Shown: in pieces, positions 39,401 through 48,062 of the stretch
Layout: every line of letters begins with the position of its first letter
Position numbering within the stretch: position 1 is the first letter of the stretch
NCBI GenBank assembly: GCA_001602455.1
Contig: CP012157.1
Coordinates: forward strand, 1,173,733-1,237,732
Direction: 5' to 3'
From: Betaproteobacteria bacterium UKL13-2
Lineage (GTDB): Bacteria; Pseudomonadota; Gammaproteobacteria; Burkholderiales; Usitatibacteraceae
DNA length: 64,000 nucleotides
Notes under the pieces: generated by a model
What the model was told of the DNA's origin: nothing
What the model saw: the letters and a program-made list of their open reading frames with translations, nothing else
Databases searched by the model: none
Position numbers and translations under genes: made by a program

Positions 39401-39787
39401 GCGGTGTTTACAAAGGTGATAAAGCACACGCGCCCATTCTTCTGGGCTAAGCGCTCGGTCCAAGCCATCTTTGCGGAGTTGCCACGGAGAGGCGTGCGAA
39501 GCAGAAGGCTGAATGAAAGTTTTTGTGTCTGCGATCAGTCCTTCGTGCTTCAACAATCGCGCCAACTTAATCAACCGCCAAGCGCGACGGCGCAAGCGAC
39601 GGCGCATGAGGCGCGCAGACCGTCGCGCGAGGTTCAGCGACTCGCCTTCTTTCGCCGTTTCTGCTTTATCGAAGCAACGAACCCCAAGGTCAACAATACG
39701 GGTCGGCGACAGCACCGCCCAACCCACTGAGGCAATACCAATATCGAAGCCAAATGTCAGTGGGCCCAAATTCTTCTTGTCATTCAT
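36428..39787 (-). CDS. cas9: type II-C CRISPR-associated endonuclease Cas9
   Basis: The 1119-residue Cas9 is close in size to the Neisseria-type enzymes. RuvC-I has D15 in FGFDIGIASVGWAVL. An arginine-rich bridge helix spans about residues 55-77 (RRSARLMRRRLRRRAW). The recognition lobe runs to ~500. RuvC-II has E541 in VHIEMARE. The HNH domain has H624 in VEIDHALPYSRSFDDS, with N in LAAENRNKGN. RuvC-III has D767 in SDRHHALDAVVV. The C-terminal ~330 residues should hold the PAM-interacting region. All catalytic residues are present, so it should cut both strands. The ATG at 39787 has AAGGAA upstream. The open frame to 39991 runs through the tracrRNA gene and is rejected. PAM cannot be read from sequence. 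Confidence 0.98.
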   Translation of the reverse strand: MNDKKNLGPLTFGFDIGIASVGWAVLSPTRIVDLGVRCFDKAETAKEGESLNLARRSARLMRRRLRRRAWRLIKLARLLKHEGLIADTKTFIQPSASHASPWQLRKDGLDRALSPEEWARVLYHLCKHRGFHWVSRAEARKADGDTKGEGGKVKQGLASTTKLMNDKSYRTAAEMVLAEFPSAQRNKRGEYTKALSRELLDNELKQLFERQREYGNPHADTNLEAKIRGSGDHKSGLFWEQKPALSGNDLLKMLGKCTFEKQEYRAPKASFTAERHVWLTRLNNLRIIVDGRTRPLADAERTMALSLPYEQVGDFTYKQLRAALVKAGLMPDSFKFASLAYPSEFQKAEGKAKDPESAALTKLAAWQELRATLKKADLESEWQQISCAALEGQPETLDEIAGVLSVFKDDDEVLNELQKLGLPGGAKTENALLDIRFDKFHALSLKALRKIVPYMERGLRYDEACERAEYHHSQLHKVGEGNRKYLPPLYKSRDKDGRMVFNDELGDIPRNPVVLRSLNQARKVLNALIARYGSPSSVHIEMARELSKPFDERMKVGKEQEAYRERNEKDKQTFVAEFGIVGAAKGGEFEKWKLYREQQGKCAYSIQGIDLNRLLEPGYVEIDHALPYSRSFDDSKSNKVLVLAAENRNKGNRTPYEYLDGEHNSERWRQFVGFVESNKLYRQAKRSRLLRKDFGKEQADEFRERNLNDTRYVCRFFKNQVEQFLKLAEGSESKRCVVLSGQLTAFLRARWGLIKVRDESDRHHALDAVVVAACTHGMVKRMSDYARRKELDQVAEGFVDVETGEIINAAMFQQLHEHFPDPWPHFRDEVQMRLKIDDPAQLRSDLLRLGNYAEEDVHAVRPLFVSRAPQRRNSGAAHKETIYGQPERLKAQGGVTEKVALTALTMKDLDRLIDPHRNEKLYAAIRKRLEEFGGKADKAFAASNPLHKPDKEGNPTGPIVRTVTLEIDKLSGVPVRGGIAKNDTMLRVDVFTKAGKFHLVPVYVHHKVTGLPNRAIVASKDEDEWTAIDDSFEFLFSLYPNDLVTITQKGKAPVRGYYASCHRGTGAFSLWAHDRASSVGKGGQIEGIGIKTALAVQKYNVDVLGTTYAAPLEQRRGLA

Positions 39788-39805
39788 GCGTAAATTCCTT
39801 AATAT
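39777..39805 (+). promoter_or_regulatory. predicted tracrRNA promoter
   Basis: TTGTCA (39777-39782), a 17-base spacer and TAATAT (39800-39805) form a good sigma-70-type promoter on the plus strand. The predicted start is at about 39812, the first bases of the anti-repeat. The promoter overlaps the start codon and ribosome binding site of cas9 on the other strand. Confidence 0.7.
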
Positions 39806-39811
39806 GAAGTC

Positions 39812-39907
39812 TTGTAGTCTTCCGGGGTGAGAGCCGTTGCTACAATAATGAATCAATCTAACGATTGAATCAGTACCCGCCCGACAGGCTTGCCTGTCGG
39901 GCTTTTC
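39812..39907 (+). ncRNA. tracrRNA of the type II-C system
   Basis: The anti-repeat (39811-39846) is a degenerate reverse complement of the CRISPR repeat. CTTCCGGGGTGAGAG (from 39819) pairs perfectly over 15 bases with the repeat. After a bulge (CCGTT against TCCCT), GCTACAAT pairs with GTTGTAGC. The bulge and GTTGCTACAAT wording match the Neisseria meningitidis tracrRNA. Downstream come a short hairpin (TCAATC-TAAC-GATTGA) and a terminator stem. The gene is ~95 nt, divergent from cas9, and transcribed on the same strand as the crRNAs. Confidence 0.92.
39879..39907 (+). terminator. terminator hairpin of the tracrRNA
   Basis: GCCCGACAGGC and GCCTGTCGGGC form a perfect 11-bp stem with a TT tip, followed by TTTTC. 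It both ends the transcript and provides the 3' stem of the tracrRNA. Confidence 0.9.
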
Positions 39908-40007
39908 ATTTGTTGCGGTCGTTGCGTGTGGATTGGCTCGGTCGGCAGACGTTATGTTCGCTAGGATACTATTGTCACTTAACGTCCGCAAGGCGTTAGC
40001 GCCAAGT

Positions 40008-40050
40008 GGCGGGCAGTTTCAAGCAAAAACGCTTGAAAACGCCCGTCCTT
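40008..40050. repeat. hairpin repeat family B copy, right of the CRISPR locus
   Basis: GGCGGGCAGTTTCAAGC, AAAAA and CGCTTGAAAACGCCCGTC form a strong hairpin. It is in direct orientation relative to the copy at 34242. It lies 11 bases beyond the phnE stop and could serve as a 3' end structure of the leftward phn operon, though no T-run follows on that strand. Confidence 0.75.
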
Positions 40051-40060
40051 ATTGGGGTTT

Positions 40061-40861
40061 CTAGATAATGCGCCGCCGAATCGCGCTCACCGCAATCTCA
40101 GCGATGATGACCACAACAAAGATGGTCGAGAGTACGACCGCGACTTGATCCCAGCGGAACAGGTTCATCGCGGTGTCCATCGCCATGCCAATACCACCCG
40201 CGCCGACTAGCCCAAGTACGGCGGATTCGCGCACGTTGATGTCCCAGCGGAACAGCGCAATGGAAACAAACGATGGCATGACTTGCGGCCAGTAGCCTTT
40301 CAGGAAGACAGACGTCGGCGGCGCGCCCGTGGCGGTGAGCGCATCAATCGGCCCGCGATTCGCCTCTTCCAATGCCTCGCCCAACAATTTACCAACAAAG
40401 CCAATGGAGCGGAATGCGATCGCCATTGTTCCCGCCATCGCACCCGGGCCAAAAATGGCGATGAATAGCAACGCCCAAACTAGGGTATTGACCGAGCGGC
40501 TCGATACTAGGATGAGCTGCGCGAGCATGTTGAGTGGCTTGATGGGCACCACGTTGCGCGCTGCCATGATGCCGACCGGAATCGACATCGTGAGGGACAG
40601 CAGCGTGCCGAGTGTGGCGATGTTGAGTGTTTCGATCAGGGCTGCGTGTACGGATTTTTGATAGTAAGCCGTATCCATCGGCCACATACGTTGGAAAAAA
40701 TCAGCAAGCTGTTCTGGTGCGTCGTAAAGAAACTCGGGGATGACCTCAATGTTCTTTATCGAAAAAACGATCGCGGCGACCGAAATAAAGTAGAACGCAA
40801 ATCGCAAGAATCGCTGTTCGGGGGTGAAGCGCTCCCACCGTCGAATCGCGTGTGTGCTCAC
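40061..40861 (-). CDS. phnE: phosphonate/phosphite-type ABC transporter permease (second PhnE)
   Basis: This 266-residue inner-membrane permease has about five to six helices. It contains the EAA-like cytoplasmic loop EALEEANRGPIDALTATGAPPTSVFLKGYWPQVMPSF, which contacts the PhnC ATPase. GLVGAGGIGMAMDTAMNLF is the PhnE signature near the C-terminus. It starts with an ATGA overlap on the other phnE gene, so the two probably form a heterodimeric channel. It is the last gene of the leftward five-gene operon. Confidence 0.92.
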   Translation of the reverse strand: MSTHAIRRWERFTPEQRFLRFAFYFISVAAIVFSIKNIEVIPEFLYDAPEQLADFFQRMWPMDTAYYQKSVHAALIETLNIATLGTLLSLTMSIPVGIMAARNVVPIKPLNMLAQLILVSSRSVNTLVWALLFIAIFGPGAMAGTMAIAFRSIGFVGKLLGEALEEANRGPIDALTATGAPPTSVFLKGYWPQVMPSFVSIALFRWDINVRESAVLGLVGAGGIGMAMDTAMNLFRWDQVAVVLSTIFVVVIIAEIAVSAIRRRII

Positions 40862-41739
40862 GATGCCCCCAACCCGGCAGATTTTTCTTGCGACAGTTTT
40901 GTTGCTCTGCGGTTACGCAGGTAATCGAGTAACGCTAAGTTATCGTTGAAGAGCGCTCTGACGTAGTTTGAGAAAACCTCCGCCATGATGATCAGCGCGA
41001 TGATCGACAGCAGAATCGCGCAGACAAAGTCATAGTCAAAGCGCTGGAACGCGGAGAACAGGCTGCCGCCGATGCCGCCCGCACCAACAATACCAATCAT
41101 GGTTGAATGGCGCAGGTTGGAATCGAACTGATACGAGGCAAAACCTAAAAAGCGCGAGAACACCTGCGGAATGACGCCATAGATCAGCACACCAAAAAAC
41201 CCCGCACCGGAGGCACGGACAGCCTCAACTTGTTTCGGTGAAATTTCCTCAATGGCTTCGGCGAAGAGTTTGGAAATGAACCCGATGGAGCCCACCACCA
41301 GCGCGCCGATACCGGCGATGGCGCCAAATCCAACGGCCTTCACAAAAATGATGGCGATCACCACTTCATGAAACGAGCGACACACCGCGATCAGCGCACG
41401 CGCCGGCCAGACGATCCATGCGGGCATGAGATTGCGTGCGGCGAGAAGTCCGATCGGTAGCGACAAGCCGATACCGATGACGGTGGCGATCACCGCAATT
41501 TGGATACTTTCGAGCAAGCCTTTGGTGATCATCTCCACCTTTTCGGCGCTGAAGTTCGGCGGAAACATACGCCCCAAAAACTTTTGTCCGGCGCTGAGTC
41601 CATCAACAAAACGTGCCCACGTCACATCGAGCTGACCCATCGCCCACACGACATAGAATGCCAGCAGGATGAAGCCGATACGCAGCGGCCAGTTTGGAAT
41701 GAAGGCGACGCGAGTTTTGTGTGTGGCCGGAATGCTCAC
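40858..41739 (-). CDS. phnE: phosphonate/phosphite-type ABC transporter permease (first PhnE)
   Basis: The 293-residue permease is homologous to the next gene. Its ATPase-contact loop is [35 protein letters not shown], and the conserved [21 protein letters not shown] follows. The N-terminal region predicts a cytoplasmic start and first helix ([16 protein letters not shown]). It overlaps phnC by four bases upstream and its paralogue by four downstream, so all are translated from one message. Confidence 0.92.
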   Translation of the reverse strand: MSIPATHKTRVAFIPNWPLRIGFILLAFYVVWAMGQLDVTWARFVDGLSAGQKFLGRMFPPNFSAEKVEMITKGLLESIQIAVIATVIGIGLSLPIGLLAARNLMPAWIVWPARALIAVCRSFHEVVIAIIFVKAVGFGAIAGIGALVVGSIGFISKLFAEAIEEISPKQVEAVRASGAGFFGVLIYGVIPQVFSRFLGFASYQFDSNLRHSTMIGIVGAGGIGGSLFSAFQRFDYDFVCAILLSIIALIIMAEVFSNYVRALFNDNLALLDYLRNRRATKLSQEKSAGLGAS

Positions 41740-42503
41740 TCTAACCAGTCCTCACCACCGTAGATTTCTTTGAGGTGGTCATCGGTGAGTTCCGCTGGAC
41801 TTCCATTGAACACGACCTTACCGCCGGTCATGCCGATCATTCGCTGGCAGAAACGTTTGGCCAGCGCCACGTTGTGGATGTTGACGATGATCGGAATATT
41901 GCGCGTTCCTGCCATCTCCGCCATGATTTCCATGATCTCCACCGATGTCTTCGGATCGAGGGATGAGGTGGGCTCGTCTGCCAGCAAAATTTCGGGGCGC
42001 TGCATAATGGCACGCGCGATACCAACCCGCTGACGCTGACCACCAGACAAGCCATCCGCACGCTGATTGACGAAATTGCCCAGACCTACCGCATCGAGTA
42101 ACGCAAAGGCTTCGTCGATATCGTCTTGCGGGAATTTTCGCAGCCATGCTCTGAATGCGGAAACATAACCAAGCCGTCCCGTCAGCACGTTCTCCATCAC
42201 AGTCAAGCGTTCGACCAAGTTGTATTCTTGAAACACCATGCCGATACGGCGGCGCGCTTCGCGCAGTGGCACGCCGGACAGTTTGGCGAGATCCTGACCT
42301 TGGAAGAGTATCTGGCCGGCGGTGGGGTCGATGAGGCGATTGATACAACGAATCAGGGTTGACTTGCCAGTGCCTGAGGGGCCGATGATTGCAGTAATGC
42401 CATCGCCGGGAATATCGAGGTCAATCCCCTTTAAGACAGGCACGCCTTTTTTGTACTCTTTGGTCAGTCCACGGATTTGGATACTTCGGTCGAGTGGATT
42501 CAT
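41736..42503 (-). CDS. phnC: phosphonate/phosphite-type ABC transporter ATP-binding protein
   Basis: The 255-residue ATPase has Walker [18 protein letters not shown], the PhnC-typical [20 protein letters not shown], the signature [15 protein letters not shown], Walker [13 protein letters not shown] and an H-loop histidine in VNIHNVALA. It powers import by the two adjacent PhnE permeases. It overlaps both the phnD gene upstream and phnE downstream by four bases. Confidence 0.96.
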   Translation of the reverse strand: MNPLDRSIQIRGLTKEYKKGVPVLKGIDLDIPGDGITAIIGPSGTGKSTLIRCINRLIDPTAGQILFQGQDLAKLSGVPLREARRRIGMVFQEYNLVERLTVMENVLTGRLGYVSAFRAWLRKFPQDDIDEAFALLDAVGLGNFVNQRADGLSGGQRQRVGIARAIMQRPEILLADEPTSSLDPKTSVEIMEIMAEMAGTRNIPIIVNIHNVALAKRFCQRMIGMTGGKVVFNGSPAELTDDHLKEIYGGEDWLE

Positions 42504-43567
42504 TTCTTTGCGCCGGCTGCAGATTCAGCAGCGCGTTTTGCCAGCGCTTCGCGCGTAAATACTTCGCCGCTTGCTTTGGCGACTGCGCGAACCGCATCAT
42601 AGTCTTCTTTATAGTCCAGCGGCCAGTGGCGATCGGCCGTGCCGCGGAAGGCAGCCGTCAGCTCAGGCGTGAAGCGGTAGTTGATGGTGCAATCGGCAAT
42701 TTTCTTCTTGAGTTCAGGTAGTAAATCGTGCACCACCACGGCGCTACCCGGCGGGAATGGTTTTGAGCGAAAGATCACGCGCAGGTCATCTGCCTTCACC
42801 ATTCCACGGTCAATCATACGAAACCAAACGTCGTCCGCTACCGCGGCGGCGTCATAGTCGCCACTCATTACCCCGGCCACCGAGTTATCGTGTTTGCCGG
42901 AATACAGGACTTTGTAATCCTTGTCTGGTGTGAGCCCTTGTGCGGGGAACAGAGCGCGTGGGGCCAAGTTGCCGGAGTTGGAGGTGGGCGTCACATGAGC
43001 AATACGTTTGTCTTTTAGGTCTTTCGGCGCCTGAAACGGACTATCCTTTTTTACGAGCAACACGAGCCGATAGACGGCCGGACCTTTGGCGTCGCCACGA
43101 ATCGCAAACGGCTGGGCACCAGCGATATTTACCGCAAACGGGGTGTCGCCGGCAGACAATTGTGAAACATGAATGCGTCCACTGCGCAATGCTTCGATGG
43201 TGGCTGCCGCCGAGTGGACTTTAAAGAAACGTGTGGGCTTGCCGGTGCAGCTAGTCATGTGGTCAATGTAGGGTTGCCACAGTTTTTCGTAGAGGGCGGT
43301 GTCCTCGGTCGGCGTATAGCCGTACAACAACATTGACGGATTGCGTAACTTTTTCGGATCTGTCGGTGTATCCGCCAACATGTCGCCGTCGTTGTCACAG
43401 TAGATCGTATCGAGTTCACCACGATTTTTGCAGGTCTGTGCACTCGCGGTTGGTGCGGAAAGCAGCAGGGAAAATGCGATGATAAGCGCGACCGAGAGCG
43501 CGGAGGCTGCGGCTGGTGTTAACCTCGTGTGAGATGTTGATCGGCAAACAAGATTCGTATTGCGCAC
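42500..43567 (-). CDS. phnD: phosphonate/phosphite-type periplasmic substrate-binding protein
   Basis: The 355-residue protein has a signal peptide ([17 protein letters not shown]) and a PhnD-family body: [61 protein letters not shown] and [14 protein letters not shown]. The serine/threonine helix start (TSNSG) binds the phosphorus oxyanion in this family. It begins with GTG and overlaps phnC. A clear paralogue lies directly upstream. Substrate (phosphonate, phosphite, methylphosphonate or phosphate) cannot be decided, since no C-P lyase, ptxD or phnX gene is present. Confidence 0.92.
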   Translation of the reverse strand: MRNTNLVCRSTSHTRLTPAAASALSVALIIAFSLLLSAPTASAQTCKNRGELDTIYCDNDGDMLADTPTDPKKLRNPSMLLYGYTPTEDTALYEKLWQPYIDHMTSCTGKPTRFFKVHSAAATIEALRSGRIHVSQLSAGDTPFAVNIAGAQPFAIRGDAKGPAVYRLVLLVKKDSPFQAPKDLKDKRIAHVTPTSNSGNLAPRALFPAQGLTPDKDYKVLYSGKHDNSVAGVMSGDYDAAAVADDVWFRMIDRGMVKADDLRVIFRSKPFPPGSAVVVHDLLPELKKKIADCTINYRFTPELTAAFRGTADRHWPLDYKEDYDAVRAVAKASGEVFTREALAKRAAESAAGAKK

Positions 43568-43641
43568 GGCGGTCCTTCGTTAGCGGTAAATGTTGAAAGC
43601 GGGAGACGGCCCTTGTGGGGCCGAGCGCATGTAGTAGCGGA

Positions 43642-44697
43642 TTATTTCTTTGTTTTCGCCGCTTCGGCTTCCTTCGCCGTCTGCTTCTCATATGCGCTGC
43701 GATTGAACACTTCACCCGAGCCCGCCGCGACCCGTCTTACGACCTCCCAGTCTTTCTGGAAGTTCACCGGAAAAAATCGGTCCGCGCCGTCGAAGGCTTT
43801 GACCATCTCTGGCGTGAACCGGTAGTCGTAAAAACACTTGACCAGCTTCGTGGCGAGAGCCGGATCGAGGTCGTGTGCGTAAGCAAAACTCGACGTTGGA
43901 AATTTGTTCGATTTGTAGATGATGCGGAAGTCGTCTTCCTTGATTTGTCCGCGTGAAGCCATACGGTGATAGACGTCCGATGCCACAGCGGCAGCGTCGT
44001 AGTCGCCGGAGTTCACGCCCATGATGCTTTGATCGTGTTTGCCGGAAAACAATATCTTGTAATCCTTGTCTGGCGTTAGCCCTTCTGCAGGAAACAGCGC
44101 TAACGGTGCCATGTGGCCTGAGTTGGACGATGGCGACGTATGAGCCACCTTTTTGCCCCTTAAGTCAGAAAGTTTCAAAAACGGAGAGGCTTTTTTGACG
44201 ACCACCAACAAGTTGTAGCCTTGATAGTCCTTCTCCGTGCCCTTGACGGCAAACGGGACGGCGCCAGCGATGTTCACGGCAAAGGCCGTGGGCCCGGTGG
44301 AGAAACCGCCGACGTGGAGACGACCGGAGCGCATCGCTTCAATTTCCGCTGCGTTTGAATTGACCTGGTAGAAAACCACCCGCTTATCCAAACACTTGCT
44401 CAAATCCTGCGTGAAGGGCTGGAAGATTTTTTCATACACAGCCGGGTCTTCGACCGGCGTGTAGGTGAACACGATGGTGTTGGGATTCTTCAGTTTCTTA
44501 CTGTCCTTGGGCGTATCTGCAACAAGATCTTTGTTTTCGTCGCAGTACATTGCGTCGAGGTCGCCGCGGTGCTTGCACTCCTGTGCCGCCGCGGAGCGCA
44601 CGAACGCGCCGACCGTTAGGGCAGCCAAGATCGCGATTACTGAAACGAAGCACTGGCGGGCTTGTCCGACCTGAGGGTACTGAAAATTTGCATTCAT
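43642..44697 (-). CDS. phnD: second phosphonate/phosphite-type substrate-binding protein
   Basis: The 351-residue paralogue of the next gene has a signal peptide (VIAILAALTVGAFVRSAAA). It then has YQVNSNAAEIEAMRSGRLHV, HTSPSSNSGHMAPLALFPAEG and [17 protein letters not shown]. Both copies carry an unusual N-terminal stretch with the pattern CK.RG.LD..YCD...D..ADTP. AGGGGAA precedes the ATG at 44697, so the longer frame to 44787 is not used. It is separated from the other phnD by 74 bases and is first in the operon. It likely widens the substrate range of the same permease. Confidence 0.9.
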   Translation of the reverse strand: MNANFQYPQVGQARQCFVSVIAILAALTVGAFVRSAAAQECKHRGDLDAMYCDENKDLVADTPKDSKKLKNPNTIVFTYTPVEDPAVYEKIFQPFTQDLSKCLDKRVVFYQVNSNAAEIEAMRSGRLHVGGFSTGPTAFAVNIAGAVPFAVKGTEKDYQGYNLLVVVKKASPFLKLSDLRGKKVAHTSPSSNSGHMAPLALFPAEGLTPDKDYKILFSGKHDQSIMGVNSGDYDAAAVASDVYHRMASRGQIKEDDFRIIYKSNKFPTSSFAYAHDLDPALATKLVKCFYDYRFTPEMVKAFDGADRFFPVNFQKDWEVVRRVAAGSGEVFNRSAYEKQTAKEAEAAKTKK

Positions 44698-44801
44698 GGC
44701 ATTCCCCTTTTGTTGTTTGATCTGAGCGAAAATTCGACCCTCGTAGTTTAACAACCTCGCTCCAGAAGAATCCGGGCGAGGCATCATTATTGAGCCGATA
44801 C

Positions 44802-45827
44802 ATGAAAATTCATCGTAATCCTGCCTGCCGCTTTTTTCTCACGTCGATGACGGTGGCCGCATTGTCCACGGCGTTGTGCGCGCAGATGCCTGCCGCAAAG
44901 GTGGCACCACCCGCCGCACCACCCGCCACACCACCCGCCACACCAGCCGTGGGACAGCAAGGCTACGACCCGACCCAAAGTCGTGCCACGCGGATTGAAG
45001 AGCGAAATGACAGTCTTCGTGGACTTCTCTGGGAGGTGAAATCAAAGGATGGCAACATCGCATATCTGTTTGGAACCATTCATGTTGGAAAGCCGAGCTT
45101 TTATCCGCTGCCGCGCCCAGTTCAAGTTGCGTGGTTGGCATCGAGCAAGATTGTGGTGGAGGCCGACATCACGGATCAATCTGAGGGTAAGGAAATCGCC
45201 AAGATTGTGGATTATCCAAAAGGTGAGACCATCGAGCGCCATATTTCGCCGCAGTTGTTGACGAGGCTCAAGGCACAGCTCGAAAAACGCAAAATCCCGT
45301 ACGCCAACGTGTCGGGCATGCGTCCGGTCATTCTTGGTGGAATGTTGCCCATACTTGAATATGTCCAGTTAGGCTACGACATGAATTCTGGCTTGGATCT
45401 GGCGTTGGTCAAACGGGCGCAGCAAGAAAAGAAGCCGCTGCTCCAACTAGAGTCATCGCTCGCGCAGATAAAGCTGCTGACGAGTATGCCAAGCGCCTTG
45501 CAGGAGTCGTTCCTCGATAACGCGCTGACCATCATTGAGCAAGGGCGCTCAGCCGACCAGATCACGGGCATCGTGAACGCTTGGCAGTTGGGCGACGCGA
45601 AACTAATGCTCGAACTGACTGATGAAGCGTCGCGCAGCCAAAAGGATGCCGACAAATTCAATCAATTGTTGCTCTGGGGGCGCCACCCGGCGATGATGGA
45701 GAAGATCGAGGCCTATCTTGCAAGCGGTGAAACGCATTTCATCGCCGTCGGCTCTCTTCATCTCATTGGGCCGCGCGGGCTGGTCAATCTTCTCTCCCAG
45801 AAGGGGTATTCCGTTCGTCAGTTGTAG
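44802..45827 (+). CDS. TraB/GumN/PrgY family protein with signal peptide
   Basis: The 341-residue exported protein has an N-terminal signal ([18 protein letters not shown]). A Pro-Ala-Thr rich stretch follows ([15 protein letters not shown]), encoded by near-repeats. The TraB/GumN domain begins with [17 protein letters not shown] and ends with [20 protein letters not shown]. The two GxxH motifs and conserved glutamates suggest a metal-dependent, Tiki-like protease fold, but the role in bacteria is not established. The ATG at 44802 is preferred over a TTG at 44790. It diverges from the phn operon. Confidence 0.85.
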   Translation: MKIHRNPACRFFLTSMTVAALSTALCAQMPAAKVAPPAAPPATPPATPAVGQQGYDPTQSRATRIEERNDSLRGLLWEVKSKDGNIAYLFGTIHVGKPSFYPLPRPVQVAWLASSKIVVEADITDQSEGKEIAKIVDYPKGETIERHISPQLLTRLKAQLEKRKIPYANVSGMRPVILGGMLPILEYVQLGYDMNSGLDLALVKRAQQEKKPLLQLESSLAQIKLLTSMPSALQESFLDNALTIIEQGRSADQITGIVNAWQLGDAKLMLELTDEASRSQKDADKFNQLLLWGRHPAMMEKIEAYLASGETHFIAVGSLHLIGPRGLVNLLSQKGYSVRQL

Positions 45828-45942
45828 CGAGGGCGGCAGCGAATCCCACGACGGACTTGAAATTTGTCGATTTGCCCAAATTTGCTCCGCAAACCTTTTT
45901 TGTAACCAAAGTTTGTCATCAAATTTACGGAGAAAAATTGCT

Positions 45943-47865
45943 ATGACCACCGCGACCGACCAGCCCAACAGCGAGACCGTGAAGGAAACTCGTGCGTTCC
46001 AGACCGAAGTGAAACAGCTTCTGCAGCTCATGATTCACTCGCTTTATTCCAACCGCGAGATATTCCTTCGCGAGCTGATTTCAAACGCATCCGACGCCGC
46101 CGACAAGCTACGGTTTGAAGCGGTGACAACACCAGCGTTATTCGAGAATGACCCTGAATTGACGATCCGCGTGGGCTTCGACAAGGACGCCGGTACGCTC
46201 ACCATTAGCGATAACGGCATCGGTATGTCTCGTGAAGAGGTCATCGCCAACATTGGCACCATTGCGAAGTCCGGCACCAAGGAGTTTTTCTCGAAGTTGT
46301 CCGGCGACCAACAAAAGGACGCCAATTTGATTGGTCAGTTTGGTGTCGGTTTTTATTCGGCGTTTATCGTGGCGGACCGTGTCGCGTTGACCTCGCGCAG
46401 GGCCGGTGCCAGCGCCGCAGACGGCGTACGTTGGGAATCGACAGGTGACGGCGAATTCACGCTCGAGGCGATCGAAAAAGCCGGACGCGGCACAGAAATT
46501 GTTCTTCACCTCAAAGACGACGCTAAGGAGTTCCTCGACGACTGGCGCTTAAAAAGTGTGATTCGAAAATACTCCGATCATATCCAACTTCCCATCGTGA
46601 TGAAAAAGTCTGAGTGGGATGAAGAGGCCAAGGCACAGGTTGTCCGCGATGAGGATGAAACGATAAACCAAGCGAACGCCATTTGGACCCGCGCCAAGTC
46701 AGAGATTACCGAAGAGCAATATCAAGAGTTTTATAAACATGTCTCGCATGATTGGCAGCCGCCGCTGGCGTGGACGCACGCAAAAGTGGAAGGGCGTCAG
46801 GAGTACACCGAGCTCCTGTATGTGCCATCCAAGGCGCCGTTTGACATGTTTGATCGCGAGCGTAAACACGGGTTGAAGCTGTACGTTCGCCGTGTGTTCA
46901 TCATGGAAGATGCAGAGCAACTGCTGCCGCGTTATCTGCGGTTTGTCAAGGGTGTGGTTGACTCAAACGATCTGCCGCTGAATGTTTCGCGTGAGATTTT
47001 GCAACAATCAAAAGACGTTGATGCGATTCGCTCCGGTTGTGTGAAGAAGGTTTTGAGCCTGCTCGAAGACCTCGCCGAAAACCAGAAGGACAAATACATC
47101 AAGTTTTGGGATGCGTTTGGCCGCGTCTTCAAAGAAGGCATGGGCGAGGACTTTGCCAATAAGGAGCGTGTGGCGAAATTAGCGCGGTTTTATTCCACCC
47201 ATGAATCTGGCATCAGCGCGCAGTCTGTTTCGTTCGCCGATTACGTCGCGCGCATGAAACACGGTCAAGAAAAGATCTACTACGTCACCGCCGACAGCCT
47301 CATTGCGGCGCAGAACAGCCCTCACTTGGAGGTGTTTAAGAAAAAGGGGATCGAAGTTCTGCTTTTGACTGAATCGGTTGATGAATGGTGGTTGGGATCG
47401 GTCGACGAATTTGATGGCAAGAAGCTACTGTCGGTTGCGAAGGGTGATCTTGACCTTGGCGCATTGGCCGACGATGAAGAAAAGAAGGCCGCCGAAAAGA
47501 CGGCCGACGCGTTAAAGCCGTTGCTGGAAAAAATAAAAAACGCGCTCGCTGAGAGAGTAAAAGAAGTGCGAATCACCCATCGTTTGACTGAGTCCCCCGC
47601 GTGTCTGGTGGTTGATGAGCATGAGTTATCGGGCAACCTCGAGCGTATGTTGAAAGCGGCCGGGCAGAAGGTCAACGCGGTAAAGCCGATTCTTGAGATC
47701 AATCCGACCCATCCGTTGGTCGAAAAACTCAAAGCGGATGTGGACGCGGAGACCTTTGACGGCCTCAGTCTGATTCTGTTCGAGCAGTCGCTGTTGGCTG
47801 AGGGCGGGCAATTGGAAGATCCGGCGGGCTTCGTCAAGCGCGTCAATCAATTCATGCTTCGCTAG
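45943..47865 (+). CDS. htpG: molecular chaperone HtpG (Hsp90)
   Basis: The 640-residue protein has the GHKL ATPase domain ([51 protein letters not shown]), the middle domain ([18 protein letters not shown]) and the C-terminal dimerisation domain. Length is normal for bacterial Hsp90. The ATG at 45943 starts the conserved region, with GGAG ten bases upstream. The frame is open to 45718 but overlaps the TraB-like gene. A half-copy of repeat family A begins ten bases after the stop. Confidence 0.98.
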   Translation: MTTATDQPNSETVKETRAFQTEVKQLLQLMIHSLYSNREIFLRELISNASDAADKLRFEAVTTPALFENDPELTIRVGFDKDAGTLTISDNGIGMSREEVIANIGTIAKSGTKEFFSKLSGDQQKDANLIGQFGVGFYSAFIVADRVALTSRRAGASAADGVRWESTGDGEFTLEAIEKAGRGTEIVLHLKDDAKEFLDDWRLKSVIRKYSDHIQLPIVMKKSEWDEEAKAQVVRDEDETINQANAIWTRAKSEITEEQYQEFYKHVSHDWQPPLAWTHAKVEGRQEYTELLYVPSKAPFDMFDRERKHGLKLYVRRVFIMEDAEQLLPRYLRFVKGVVDSNDLPLNVSREILQQSKDVDAIRSGCVKKVLSLLEDLAENQKDKYIKFWDAFGRVFKEGMGEDFANKERVAKLARFYSTHESGISAQSVSFADYVARMKHGQEKIYYVTADSLIAAQNSPHLEVFKKKGIEVLLLTESVDEWWLGSVDEFDGKKLLSVAKGDLDLGALADDEEKKAAEKTADALKPLLEKIKNALAERVKEVRITHRLTESPACLVVDEHELSGNLERMLKAAGQKVNAVKPILEINPTHPLVEKLKADVDAETFDGLSLILFEQSLLAEGGQLEDPAGFVKRVNQFMLR

Positions 47866-47874
47866 CCGCTGCTT

Positions 47875-47919
47875 GTCATTCCGACGCGAGCCCATCGGGC
47901 GACGAGGAATCTCATCCGC
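47875..47919 (+). repeat. half copy of palindromic repeat family A after htpG
   Basis: GTCATTCCGACGCGAGCCC followed by GGGCGACGAGGAATCTCATCCG is nearly identical to the copy after ftsB at 10851. Both sit ten bases after a stop codon, suggesting selection for 3' ends or a shared insertion preference. Confidence 0.7.
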
Positions 47920-47944
47920 TTGTAATTCAAGGGATGGTTTCTGC

Positions 47945-47996
47945 GAAAAAAATTAGGCTCCCGCCCGGTGCAACCCTTGCGGTTGTGCGCGGGAGC
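47945..47996 (-). terminator. rho-independent terminator of queG
   Basis: On the minus strand GCTCCCGC and GCGGGAGC form an 8-bp stem with an inner stem (ACAACC/GGTTGC-like). It is followed by CTAATTTTTTT. It lies 67 bases beyond the queG stop. Confidence 0.75.
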
Positions 47997-48062
47997 GGGG
48001 GTCATTTATTCGTGTTGAGTGGCCGCATCATCTATTTGTACCTGCGCCCCGTTTTACCCTCT

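Noticed and set aside
39788-39991. 68-codon N-terminal extension of Cas9
   Set aside because: It would be read through the complement of the tracrRNA gene. The ATG at 39787 has a ribosome binding site and starts the RuvC-I region.
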